DNA of 64,000 nt from Candidatus Roseilinea mizusawaensis (GTDB taxonomy: Bacteria > Chloroflexota > Anaerolineae > J036 > Brachytrichaceae): assembly GCA_016841965.1 (NCBI GenBank), contig JAEANN010000056.1, forward strand, positions 1-64,000. The letters run 5' to 3'. A program made the position numbers and the translations under genes. The notes under the pieces are model-generated. The model saw only the letters and a program-made list of their open reading frames with translations. It made no database searches and was not told the DNA's origin. This document shows, piece after piece, positions 25,598-34,225 of the stretch; the stretch's first letter is position 1; every line of letters begins with the position of its first letter.

Positions 25598-27700
25598 ATG
25601 GCAGTGGCAGAACATCCAACAATGACCCTGGCCGAGAAAGTCTCGGCAATGATCGAAGAGCAGGAGCTAACGCGCGATGAGGTTTTGGGCTATCTGCGTC
25701 AGATGATGGAGATCCGGGCGCTGGAGAACCAGATCGCCGAATTTCTGGGTAAGGCTGTGCTGAAGGGCGCGTCGCATCTGTATGCCGGCCAGGAAGCCGT
25801 CGCCGTTGGCGCAATCGGCGCGATTGAAACGACCGATCTCATCACCAGCACCCATCGCGGCCATGGTCATGGCCACGCGCATGGCGATAAGGTTGCCGCG
25901 ACCCCTGAGCTGAAGCAAGAGCACTACAACAAGATGATGGCCGAAGTGCTCGGCAAAGCCACCGGCTACTGCAAGGGCAAGGGGGGGTCGATGCATATCG
26001 CCGATGTGATACATGGCAACCTGGGCGCCACCGGCATCGTTGGCGGGAACATCGCCGTCGCCACCGGCGCAGCGCTGGCCGAGAAGATGAAAGATTCCGG
26101 CAAGGTGGTCATTTGTTTCTTTGGCGATGGCGCAGTGAACGAAGGCAGTTTCCACGAGTCGCTCAACATGGCCAGCATTTGGGATCTGCCGGTTGTGTTT
26201 GTGTGCGAGAACAACATGTATGGCATGTCAGTGCCGTGGGCGACAGTGACCAAGCTGCCCGACGCTGCTGCCCGCGCCTGCGCCTATGGAATGCCGGGCG
26301 AAGTGGTCGATGGCATGGACGTGCTGGCCGTTCGCGGCGCCGTCAAGAAGGCAGTTGATCGCGCGCGTCGCGGCGAAGGCCCGACCCTCATCGAGTGCAA
26401 GACCTATCGCTACTATGGCCATTCTCATTCTGATCCGCGCGCATACCGCACCAAAGAAGAAGAGGCAGCCTGGAAGGCGCGCGACCCGATCAACGCGCTG
26501 CGTGATGGTCTGATTGCTATCGGCTGGCTCACCGAAGCAGAGTTCGACAAGATGGACGAGGCCGTGCAGGCCAAACTCGAAACAGCGGTTCAGTTTGCGC
26601 AGGTCTCGCCCGAACCCAGCCCAGATGAGCTGACAACCGATGTGTATGCGCCGGCCAAATTTACCCAGGCCGACTACGACACCGATCGGCGCCTGCGCGC
26701 AGCCATCAAAGAGAATCCTGCCCAGTTCAAGCAGGTGACCTATGCGCAGGCCATCGCCGACGCGCTGCGCGAAGAAATGACCCGCGACGAGCGCGTGTTC
26801 TGCCTGGGCGAGGACATCGGCCTGTACGGCGGCGCCTATGGCGCAACACGTGGCCTATATGCCGAATTCGGCAAATGGCGCGTGCTCGATACCCCCATCT
26901 CCGAGGCCAGCATTGCCGGTGCGGCCGTCGGCGCGGCAATGGCCGGTATGCGGCCCGTCTCGGAGATCATGTATGTCGACTTCACGCCGCTGGCGATGGA
27001 CCAGTTGGCCAACCAGGGCGCCAAGAACCGCTATATGTTCGGCGGCAAGACTACCGTGCCGATGGTGGTGCGCACCGAGGGCGGCGCCGGCCGCGCAATC
27101 GCCGCGCATCACTCACAAAGCCTTGAGTCCCTGTGGACGCACTTCCCCGGCATCTACGTGGTCATGCCCTCCACACCCTACGACGCCAAGGGATTGCTGA
27201 AGGCTGCCATCCGTGACGACAACCCGGTCATGTTCATCGAGCACAAGATGCTCTACAAAGAGAAGGGGCCGGTGCCCGATGAGGATTACATCATCCCCTT
27301 CGGCGTCGCCGACATCAAGCGGGCCGGCAAGGACATCACTCTTGTGACCTACTCGCGCATGGTTCACCGCGCTCTGGAAGCTGCCGACGTTCTGGCCAAA
27401 GAAGGCATCGATGTCGAAGTCATCGACTTGCGCACCCTGAAGCCCCTTGATCTGGAAACCATCGTCGCTTCCGTCAAGAAGACCGGCCGGCTGGTTGGCG
27501 TGACCGAGTCCTACGAAAACACCAGCTTCATCAACGAAGTGATGATGCAAGTCAACGAGGCTGCCTTCGATTATCTCGATGCCCCCATGGTGCGCGTGGC
27601 TTCGGCCAACGTGCCCGTGCCGCGCGCCGAGATTTTGGAAGACTTGGCTATTCCCAACACCGGCCGTATTGTGGCAGCCTGTCGCAAAGTGATCAGCTAG
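25598..27700 (+). CDS. Fused 2-oxoacid dehydrogenase E1 alpha-beta (pyruvate or acetoin dehydrogenase type)
   Basis: A 700-residue single chain carrying both E1 halves. The alpha half (about 1-375) has the thiamine-diphosphate motif from G-D-G-A-V-N-E-G to E-N-N and the S-H-S-D-P-R-A-Y-R phosphorylation-loop-like segment. The beta half (about 375-700) has C-L-G-E-D-I-G, D-T-P-I-S-E-A, A-H-H-S-Q-S, F-I-E-H-K-M-L-Y and V-I-D-L-R-T-L-K-P-L-D. With the E2 27 bases on, it would convert a 2-oxoacid to acyl-CoA. The ATG at 25598 is preferred over 25583 because GAGGG sits 8 bases upstream. A histidine-rich run (HRGHGHGHAHGD) widens a loop that is usually shorter. Substrate (pyruvate, acetoin or other) is undecided. 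Confidence 0.9.
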   Translation: MAVAEHPTMTLAEKVSAMIEEQELTRDEVLGYLRQMMEIRALENQIAEFLGKAVLKGASHLYAGQEAVAVGAIGAIETTDLITSTHRGHGHGHAHGDKVAATPELKQEHYNKMMAEVLGKATGYCKGKGGSMHIADVIHGNLGATGIVGGNIAVATGAALAEKMKDSGKVVICFFGDGAVNEGSFHESLNMASIWDLPVVFVCENNMYGMSVPWATVTKLPDAAARACAYGMPGEVVDGMDVLAVRGAVKKAVDRARRGEGPTLIECKTYRYYGHSHSDPRAYRTKEEEAAWKARDPINALRDGLIAIGWLTEAEFDKMDEAVQAKLETAVQFAQVSPEPSPDELTTDVYAPAKFTQADYDTDRRLRAAIKENPAQFKQVTYAQAIADALREEMTRDERVFCLGEDIGLYGGAYGATRGLYAEFGKWRVLDTPISEASIAGAAVGAAMAGMRPVSEIMYVDFTPLAMDQLANQGAKNRYMFGGKTTVPMVVRTEGGAGRAIAAHHSQSLESLWTHFPGIYVVMPSTPYDAKGLLKAAIRDDNPVMFIEHKMLYKEKGPVPDEDYIIPFGVADIKRAGKDITLVTYSRMVHRALEAADVLAKEGIDVEVIDLRTLKPLDLETIVASVKKTGRLVGVTESYENTSFINEVMMQVNEAAFDYLDAPMVRVASANVPVPRAEILEDLAIPNTGRIVAACRKVIS

Positions 27701-27727
27701 GGCGCTGCGCGCATGGGGTAGGCAGGC

Positions 27728-29152
27728 ATGGCGAAAGAACTTTTTATTCCCAAATTGGGGCAAACCGTTGAGGAAGTGCGCTTGGTGCGCTGGCTGGTCG
27801 AAGACGGCGCGCGTATCGAACAGGGCCAGGAAGTCCTAGAGGTCGAGACTGACAAGGCGATCTTTGCAGTCGAGTCGCCGGCCAAAGGGTATCTGCACAA
27901 AGGTCCGTTTGCAGAGGATGCTGTCTTACCCGTGCTGACGGTCGTGGCCGTTGTGGGCAAGCAGGACGAGAAGTTCCCGGCGGCCGGTGCGCCGGCCGAG
28001 GCAGCCTCGCCGGCGCAGCCGGCTGACAGCGCCCCGGCTGCACATGCTGAATCGAGCGCGTCAGCGCAAGCGCAGACTGCCGAAGCCGGGCGCATATTTG
28101 CGTCGCCACGCGCGCGCAAACTCGCCGCAGAAGAGGGCGTCGATCTGTCCAAAGTGACGCCTACCGGTGGCGGCGGCGCGCGGGTGGCCGAACGCGATGT
28201 GGTGGCTTATCTGCAATCTGCGCCAAAGGCCACGCCAATTGCCGAGCGCATGGCCGCCGAAGCCGGCATCGACCTGCGCTTGATCCAGGGCACAGGTGCG
28301 AACGGGACGATTACCAAAGAGGACGTGCAGCAAGCTGTTGCCCAACGGGCCGAGTCTCTCAAGGCCAAGGACGCCCAAGAAGCGCTTGCGCCGGCAGCAG
28401 CACAGGCGCCGTCGCCCTCTGCCGCGCCTGCCGCTCCATCTGTGCCGGCCTCACGCGGCGAGATTCTAGAGCGTGTGCCGTTGAAAGGCGTGCGCGCCGT
28501 CATTGCCGACCGCATGGCGACCAGCACCCGCACCGTGGCCCGTGTCACGCTGGTCATGGATGTAGATGCGACCGAGTTTGTCGCAGTCCGCGAGCGGCTG
28601 AAGGCCCGTTTCGCCGAGCAGTGGGGCTTTGCCCCTGGCTACAACGACATGCTGGTCATGGCGGTGGCGCGGGCGTTGCGCAAGTTCCCGTATATGAACG
28701 CGCGCATGACTTCGGACGCAATCGAATATCTGGCGCGCATTGATATCGGCATGGCCGTCGATACCGATCGCGGGCTGACCGTGCCGGTGGTGCGCAACGC
28801 CGATCAGAAATCCCTACGACAAATCGGGGCCGAGTTGCGCGAGCTGGTGGATCGGGCGCGCAAGGGACGCTCGCTGCCGGATGATTTCGGCGGCACATTC
28901 ACTATCACCAGTCTCGGCCCGCTCGATATAGACGCTTTCACGCCGGTTATCAACTATCCAGAGGCCGCCATTCTGGGCGTCGGACGCATCGCGGCGAAAG
29001 CTGTGGTGTTAAACGATCAGATTGTGGCGCGCAAGATGATGACGTTGAGCCTGGCGTTTGACCATCGGATTACCGATGGCGCGCCGGCAGCGCGGTTCCT
29101 GAAGTACATCAAGGAACTGATCGAGGAGCCGTTCCTGCTGCTGGCCGAATAA
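27728..29152 (+). CDS. Dihydrolipoamide acyltransferase (E2) of a 2-oxoacid dehydrogenase complex
   Basis: A 474-residue E2. An N-terminal lipoyl domain (1-78) has the lipoyl lysine in E-T-D-K-A-I-F. An Ala/Pro linker follows. Two peripheral subunit-binding domains come next (A-S-P-R-A-R-K-L-A-A-E-E-G-V-D-L and A-E-R-M-A-A-E-A-G-I-D-L), then a second Ala/Pro linker. The catalytic acyltransferase domain (about 245-474) ends with the active-site motif D-H-R-I-T-D-G. Most bacterial E2s have one binding domain, so two is notable. No E3 gene is nearby. A strong terminator follows. Confidence 0.93.
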   Translation: MAKELFIPKLGQTVEEVRLVRWLVEDGARIEQGQEVLEVETDKAIFAVESPAKGYLHKGPFAEDAVLPVLTVVAVVGKQDEKFPAAGAPAEAASPAQPADSAPAAHAESSASAQAQTAEAGRIFASPRARKLAAEEGVDLSKVTPTGGGGARVAERDVVAYLQSAPKATPIAERMAAEAGIDLRLIQGTGANGTITKEDVQQAVAQRAESLKAKDAQEALAPAAAQAPSPSAAPAAPSVPASRGEILERVPLKGVRAVIADRMATSTRTVARVTLVMDVDATEFVAVRERLKARFAEQWGFAPGYNDMLVMAVARALRKFPYMNARMTSDAIEYLARIDIGMAVDTDRGLTVPVVRNADQKSLRQIGAELRELVDRARKGRSLPDDFGGTFTITSLGPLDIDAFTPVINYPEAAILGVGRIAAKAVVLNDQIVARKMMTLSLAFDHRITDGAPAARFLKYIKELIEEPFLLLAE

Positions 29153-29217
29153 CTTTGGTGGGCACGCGGGCCGTCTGGGCAACGGCTCGCGCGTTCATGG
29201 TCCTTTCTATCTCCTGA

Positions 29218-29258
29218 AGGTCGAAGCCGCTCTGGTGAAGGGCGGCTTCGGCCTTTTT
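29218..29258 (+). terminator. Intrinsic terminator after the E2 gene
   Basis: A 13-bp stem with one G-T pair (core CGAAGCCGC / GCGGCTTCG) and an 11-nt loop is followed by a run of five T. It ends the regulator-E1-E2 transcript 66-100 bases after the E2 stop. Confidence 0.85.
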
Positions 29259-29387
29259 CGGGGCCGGCTAAAAACTTGCGCGATCCGGCAACCCGTGTAG
29301 AGTTTCCTGTAGAACTGGCCACACGTGCGCCCTGTGAGTAAACTACACAACACGCGCAAATACTCAGAGGTAAAGGAGAACCAATCC

Positions 29388-31004
29388 ATGCAAACCGTCT
29401 ATCTTGTCGCAAGCGGCGACTTGCGTTTGTCAGCCAATCAGGTGTGCTGGCCTGCGCAGGAAGCCATGGAAAATCAAATCTTTGAAGCAGTCAAGCGCGA
29501 AGGCGTCAAGATCAAGCGCGCACATCCTTACATCGACGAGAAGAAGCATGGCTTTATTGACAGTCAGAAGTACGGCATCGAAGTCTTCCGCAAGATTCCA
29601 GCCGACGCGCCCGTGATCGTAGCCGAGGCGGTCTGGCAGTACAGCCATCATGTGCTGCCCGGCCTCATCACGCACAAAGGCCCCATTTTGACGTTGGCCA
29701 ATTGGAGCGGCCAGTGGCCGGGGCTGGTCGGTATGCTGAACCTGAACGGCTCGATGACCGCTGCCGGCGTGAAGTACAGCACGTTGTGGAGCGAGAATTT
29801 CACCGATGATTTCTTTGTCAAAGGACTGCGCGCTTGGCTGAACAAGGGCAAAGTCGTTCACAAGACTGATCATGTCAAGCCCTATGACGCAGTCGAAGTG
29901 CCGAGCGCGGCAGCCGCCATCGGCGAGAGGTATGCCCAGGACCTGATGAAGAACAAGGCCATCATGGGCGTGTTCGACGAAGGCTGCATGGGCATGTACA
30001 ACGCCATCATCCCCGATGCGCTGTTGATGTCTACCGGCGTGTACAAGGAACGCCTCAGCCAGTCCGCGCTTGTGGCCAAGATGCGCACCGTCAGCGACGC
30101 TGAAGCGCGTGGCGTGTACGAGTGGCTGCTGAACAAGGGGATGAGGTTTCACCTCGGAACCGATGAAGCCACAGAACTGACCGAGCATCAGGTGCTAGAG
30201 CAGTGCAAGATGTACATCGCCGCGGTGCGCATTGCCGCCGAATTCGGTTGCGCTACGATCGGCATCCAGTATCAACAGGGTCTGAAGGACATGGCGCCGG
30301 CGTCAGACCTGGTCGAGGGGCTGCTGAACAATGTGGATCGCCCGCCCGTGTACGACGAGAAGACCGGCGAAGAATTGTACAAAGGGCAGGCTTTGCCGCA
30401 CTTCAACGAAGTGGACGAATGCGCCGGCCTGGATGCATTGGTGACCAACGGCCTGTGGACGCGCATGAAAATGTCGCCAGAGACCACATTGCACGATGTG
30501 CGCTGGGGGCGCTGGTACAGCGGGCCGGCTAACGACAATGGCCGCCATGTCGATGACTTCGTATGGGTGTTCGAGATTTCAGGGGCTGCGCCGCCAGAGC
30601 ATTTTATCGATGGCTATGCCGGCGCAGTGAGCGAGCGCCAACCGCCGATGTACTTCCCGCTGGGCGGCGGCACGCTAAAGGGCGTGAGCAAGCCGGGCTG
30701 GGTTGTGTGGAGTCGTGTGTGGGTGCAACCGGGTAAGCTCAACTTCGACACCGGCATTTGCGAAGCGGTCAAGTTGCCCGATGCCGAAACGCAAGAGCGC
30801 CTAAAGCTGACCACCGAGCAGTGGCCGATCATGAGCGCTATCACACCCGGCATCACCCGTGATCAGCTTATGGCCCGCCACAAGGCTAACCATATCAATG
30901 TCGCCTATGCGCCCACCAAAGCGGCAGCAAAGAAGGCTATGTTTGCCAAGGCTGCCGCGATGAAGGCGCTCGGTCTAGATGTGTCTTTCTGCGGCGAGTT
31001 CTGA
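29388..31004 (+). CDS. L-fucose isomerase-like family protein
   Basis: A 538-residue protein of the fucose/arabinose isomerase-like family. Characteristic stretches are an opening V-Y-L-V-A-S-G-D-L-R-L-S-A-N-Q, then A-N-W-S-G-Q-W-P-G-L-V-G-M-L-N-L and G-V-F-D-E-G-C-M-G-M-Y-N-A. The acidic/histidine C-terminal half holds probable metal ligands. The family interconverts aldoses and ketoses with Mn2+; this large branch is often called fucose isomerase without proof. AAAGGAG precedes the ATG at 29388. It is flanked by terminators on both sides, so it is probably a single-gene transcript within the sugar locus. Confidence 0.75.
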   Translation: MQTVYLVASGDLRLSANQVCWPAQEAMENQIFEAVKREGVKIKRAHPYIDEKKHGFIDSQKYGIEVFRKIPADAPVIVAEAVWQYSHHVLPGLITHKGPILTLANWSGQWPGLVGMLNLNGSMTAAGVKYSTLWSENFTDDFFVKGLRAWLNKGKVVHKTDHVKPYDAVEVPSAAAAIGERYAQDLMKNKAIMGVFDEGCMGMYNAIIPDALLMSTGVYKERLSQSALVAKMRTVSDAEARGVYEWLLNKGMRFHLGTDEATELTEHQVLEQCKMYIAAVRIAAEFGCATIGIQYQQGLKDMAPASDLVEGLLNNVDRPPVYDEKTGEELYKGQALPHFNEVDECAGLDALVTNGLWTRMKMSPETTLHDVRWGRWYSGPANDNGRHVDDFVWVFEISGAAPPEHFIDGYAGAVSERQPPMYFPLGGGTLKGVSKPGWVVWSRVWVQPGKLNFDTGICEAVKLPDAETQERLKLTTEQWPIMSAITPGITRDQLMARHKANHINVAYAPTKAAAKKAMFAKAAAMKALGLDVSFCGEF

Positions 31005-31050
31005 GTTGCAGTGCGCAACGCCGGCTGCCTGAAAGACGCCTTCTTCTTTT

Positions 31051-31074
31051 ATTGCAGCAAATATTGCAGCAAAT
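31051..31074 (+). repeat. 12-bp tandem duplication
   Basis: ATTGCAGCAAAT occurs twice in direct contact, 46 bases after the isomerase stop. Confidence 0.85.
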
Positions 31075-31120
31075 GATTGACTGACCGGCGCAGAATTGAG
31101 TGCACAACTTGCCGCGATCG

Positions 31121-31149
31121 AATCCCGGCTTTGCAGAAAAGCCGGGATT
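31121..31149 (+). terminator. Hairpin after the fucose-isomerase-like gene
   Basis: A 12-bp perfect stem (AATCCCGGCTTT / AAAGCCGGGATT) with a 5-nt loop is followed by ATTTGTT. It lies 58 bases before the E1 beta start, so it could also be a leader attenuator. Confidence 0.75.
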
Positions 31150-31207
31150 ATTTGTTACACTTAATGCCCTGAAGCTCGACGCCAGCCTGGTGGGTCGGGT
31201 TTTAATC

Positions 31208-32230
31208 ATGGCAAGAGGGTTCAACACAGTGGCAAACAGAGAACTGACTTTTGCGCAAGCATTGCGCGAAGCGCTGACCGAGGAGATGACGCGCGACCCC
31301 AATATCATCTTGATGGGCGAGGATATCGGCCACTATGGCGGTGTCTTTCGCGTGACCGAGGGATTGCTGGCGAAGTTCGGCCCGCAGCGGGTCAAAGACA
31401 CGCCGATCAGCGAATCTGCCTTCGTGAGCATGGGGGTGGGCATGGCCATGACCGGCAAACGTCCTGTAGTTGAGCTGATGTTCATGGACTTTGCGCTTGT
31501 CTGCGCCGACTCGATTTTCAATCAGGCGGCCAAGATGCGTTCGATGAGTGGGGGCAAAGTACAGGTGCCACTGGTGATTCGCGCGCAGCAGGGCGGCGGG
31601 CGCGGCAACGGTGCGCAGCATTCACAAAGCTTTGAAACCCTGTTCACACACATCCCCGGCATCAAGGTGGTGATTCCTGCCACCCCCTACGATGCCAAAG
31701 GTCTCTTGAAAAGTGCGCTGCGGCAGAATAACCCGGTCATGTTTATCGAGCACAAATTGCTCTATCCAACCAAGGGCATGGTGCCCGAAGAGGAATACAC
31801 CATCCCGCTAGGACAGGCCGACGTCAAACGCCCTGGCGCCGATCTGACGATTGTTTCTTACTCGCGGCAACTTCTGTTTGCTCTGCAAGCTGCCGAGATG
31901 TTGGAAAAGGAACACGGCGTTTCTGCCGAGGTGATCGACCTGCGTTGTACCGTGCCGATGGACATTGACACGGTGATTGCCTCGTTGAAGAAGACACATC
32001 GTCTGTTGGTGACTCACGAAGCTCACGCGGCCTGCGGGGTTGGCGCAGAGGTGGCCATGCGCGTGATGGAGCGCGCTTTCGATGAACTGGACGCGCCGAT
32101 CGCGCGTGTTGCCGGCCTTGATCTGCCTATTCCGGTTGCCCGCTCCCTGGAAGAGGAAGTGCTGCCTCAGCCGCGCCACATCGTCGAGGCTGCAGTGGAA
32201 CTGATGCAGGGTCGCGTCAAAGCACGCTGA
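31208..32230 (+). CDS. 2-oxoacid dehydrogenase E1 beta subunit
   Basis: A 340-residue stand-alone E1 beta, closely related to the other two E1 beta sequences in the window. It has I-L-M-G-E-D-I-G, D-T-P-I-S-E-S-A, Q-H-S-Q-S-F, F-I-E-H-K-L-L-Y and V-I-D-L-R-C-T-V. The ATG at 31208 gives the family start (E-L-T-F-A-Q-A-L-R-E-A); the longer frame runs through the terminator hairpin. No alpha subunit is adjacent. It may pair with the alpha half of the fused protein or with an unlinked subunit. Confidence 0.88.
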   Translation: MARGFNTVANRELTFAQALREALTEEMTRDPNIILMGEDIGHYGGVFRVTEGLLAKFGPQRVKDTPISESAFVSMGVGMAMTGKRPVVELMFMDFALVCADSIFNQAAKMRSMSGGKVQVPLVIRAQQGGGRGNGAQHSQSFETLFTHIPGIKVVIPATPYDAKGLLKSALRQNNPVMFIEHKLLYPTKGMVPEEEYTIPLGQADVKRPGADLTIVSYSRQLLFALQAAEMLEKEHGVSAEVIDLRCTVPMDIDTVIASLKKTHRLLVTHEAHAACGVGAEVAMRVMERAFDELDAPIARVAGLDLPIPVARSLEEEVLPQPRHIVEAAVELMQGRVKAR

Positions 32231-32234
32231 AGGT

Positions 32235-32286
32235 GAGTGCTGGGTAGTGAGTGCTGAGCAATGAGTGCTGGGCAGTGAGTGCCGAG
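32235..32286 (+). repeat. 14-bp tandem repeat array
   Basis: About 3.7 copies of GAGTGCTGGGTAGT with small changes (GAGTGCTGAGCAAT, GAGTGCTGGGCAGT) begin 4 bases after the E1 beta stop. They fill half of the gap to the VOC gene. A stretch rich in AAATC and ATCCAAAAT motifs follows at 32311-32332. Confidence 0.9.
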
Positions 32287-32335
32287 CGCGGCATACGCAA
32301 CCAGCACAGTCTGAAATCTAAAATCCAAAATCGGC

Positions 32336-32833
32336 ATGGTGCAGGGTTTCTTTCATGTCTCGTTCACAGTGCGGGACCTCGACGTCAGCGTGAAGTGGTA
32401 CACCGAAGTGCTGGGGCTGGAATATGTGCGCAGCCAGGAGCAGCACAATGAATACACCGCCCGGCTGGTAGGGTTCCCCGGCGCGCACCTCAGAGTCGCT
32501 CAATTGCGGGTGCCCGGCCAGCCGTTGGCCCCGCGCGCCAATCACCACATCGAGCTGGTTGAGTATGTGCATCCGCAGGGGCGGGACGATCTTGATCTGT
32601 CCACCAACAACACCGGCTCTGGCCACTGGGCGTTCATCGTGGACGATATCCACGCTGAGTTCGCGCGCATGAAATCGCTGGGGGTGCGTTTCAAAGCCGA
32701 TGCACCCGTGGCCATCGAGGCCGGCGTCAACAAGGGCGGCTACACTGTCTATTTCTTTGATCCCGATGGCATCACCATGGAGCTGATTCAGCCCCCGCCG
32801 CCTGAACAGGCGGCTTTGAATCAACCATCGTGA
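32336..32833 (+). CDS. VOC (glyoxalase/bleomycin-resistance/dioxygenase) superfamily protein
   Basis: A 165-residue single-chain VOC protein with two beta-alpha-beta-beta-beta modules. The first opens F-H-V-S-F-T-V-R-D-L and the second H-W-A-F-I-V-D-D-I. The C-terminal F-F-D-P-D-G-I-T-M-E-L-I-Q strand carries the usual metal glutamate. The reaction is unknown. It is convergent with the GH1 gene, with only 6 bases between them. Confidence 0.88.
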   Translation: MVQGFFHVSFTVRDLDVSVKWYTEVLGLEYVRSQEQHNEYTARLVGFPGAHLRVAQLRVPGQPLAPRANHHIELVEYVHPQGRDDLDLSTNNTGSGHWAFIVDDIHAEFARMKSLGVRFKADAPVAIEAGVNKGGYTVYFFDPDGITMELIQPPPPEQAALNQPS

Positions 32834-32839
32834 AGCGTG

Positions 32840-34180
32840 TTAGGGAAACAGCACGGGCGAGAGTTCGGGCGTATGCCGGCGCACAATCTCGCTGCTGAGC
32901 GCGTTGGCTTTGGCGATGTCGCGGTATAGCCACGCGCTGTTGCGCGGTTGGCGCGCTTGTGTCTGTGGATCAACTGCGTACAGCCCAAATTTCATGCGCC
33001 AGCCCTGGCCCCACTCGAAGTTGTCGATCAATGACCAGTGGTAGTAGCCCTGAATCTTGTAGTTGAACTGGGCTGCCGTCCATAGCACGCGCAGGTGGCG
33101 GACGATAAAAGCCGGGCGCTGGTTGTCATCGTCGTCGGGCAGGCCGTTTTCTGTGATGTAGATCGGCAGGCGATAACGGGCCAGCCGGCGCAGGCAATGC
33201 ATCAAGCCGTCGGGATAGATCTCGCCGTAGCCATGATCGCTCATCTCGCCGTCCGGAGTGTCGGCGATATTGCTGAACAGCAGGTCATGTCGTTTGGGGT
33301 CGAAATAACTGCGCGTGCGCGAGTAGTAATTTAGCCCAAACCAATCTAGCGTGCCGCGAACGGCGCGCGCGCTTTGTGACGCGCCGCGCCCCAGAATTGC
33401 GCCCCACCGCCCGCGCGTCAGGGCTTCGAGGATGCTCTGATTGAAAGCATAGTCTTGCAGGCGGGCGACGACTCGATCGAACACGTTGTTTGGGCGCAGC
33501 GCTTGAAACGCGCGCATGTGGTGGGCAATGCCAACGCGAGCCAGCGGCTGATGCGCATGGAGCGTCTGGTAGGCTGCCGCATGACCCAGCAGCATGTTGC
33601 GGATAACGCGCAAGGTCAGGTTGAAATCGCCAGGCCGGCCCGGCGGCATGTGACCGTCATCCGTCAGATAGCCCATGATGGCGTAGATGTTCGGTTCGTT
33701 GATGGTGCACCACATGTCGCACAGATCGCCCAGCGACTGCACAACTTTGGCCACAAACCGTTCAAATCTCGGCACGACGGCCTCGGATTCCCAGGCGCCC
33801 TGTTCTTCAAGCCAGATTGGGTTAGTGAAGTGATGCAGGGTGACCATCGGCTCGATGCCGCGCTGTCGCAGACCCAGCAGCATCTGTCGGTAGCGGTCGA
33901 TGGCAGCGCTGTCGAAGTAGCCCTCGCGCGGCTCGATGCGACTCCACTCCACAGACAAGCGATGGGCGTTCAAGCCGAGATCGACCATGCGGTCGAAGTC
34001 GGCCTCGGCGTTGCGCCACCAGTCGCAGGCCAGGCCGGCTTTGTCGCCGGTGCGAATATTGCCGGGCGTCTGTTCCCAGAGCGCCCACTGGTTGTTGTGG
34101 CTGTTGCCTTCGACCTGGTATGCGGCCGTGGCGGTGCCCCACTTGAAGTCTTTGGGGAAATAGTGAATGGCGTCTGACAT
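32840..34180 (-). CDS. Glycoside hydrolase family 1 (beta-glucosidase type)
   Basis: A 446-residue GH1 enzyme, the normal length. It starts F-P-K-D-F-K-W-G-T-A-T-A-A-Y-Q-V-E-G, with acid/base glutamate in T-I-N-E-P-N and nucleophile in Y-I-T-E-N-G. The aglycone region is W-S-L-I-D-N-F-E-W. It has no signal peptide, so it acts on beta-glycosides in the cytoplasm. The ATG at 34180 gives the usual start; an upstream TTG/ATG adds 8 odd residues. It is convergent with the VOC gene. Confidence 0.93.
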   Translation of the reverse strand: MSDAIHYFPKDFKWGTATAAYQVEGNSHNNQWALWEQTPGNIRTGDKAGLACDWWRNAEADFDRMVDLGLNAHRLSVEWSRIEPREGYFDSAAIDRYRQMLLGLRQRGIEPMVTLHHFTNPIWLEEQGAWESEAVVPRFERFVAKVVQSLGDLCDMWCTINEPNIYAIMGYLTDDGHMPPGRPGDFNLTLRVIRNMLLGHAAAYQTLHAHQPLARVGIAHHMRAFQALRPNNVFDRVVARLQDYAFNQSILEALTRGRWGAILGRGASQSARAVRGTLDWFGLNYYSRTRSYFDPKRHDLLFSNIADTPDGEMSDHGYGEIYPDGLMHCLRRLARYRLPIYITENGLPDDDDNQRPAFIVRHLRVLWTAAQFNYKIQGYYHWSLIDNFEWGQGWRMKFGLYAVDPQTQARQPRNSAWLYRDIAKANALSSEIVRRHTPELSPVLFP

Positions 34181-34225
34181 GCAGAGATGCTGACAAGCTA
34201 ACACAAGAGCGCAGGGGAGATGCAG

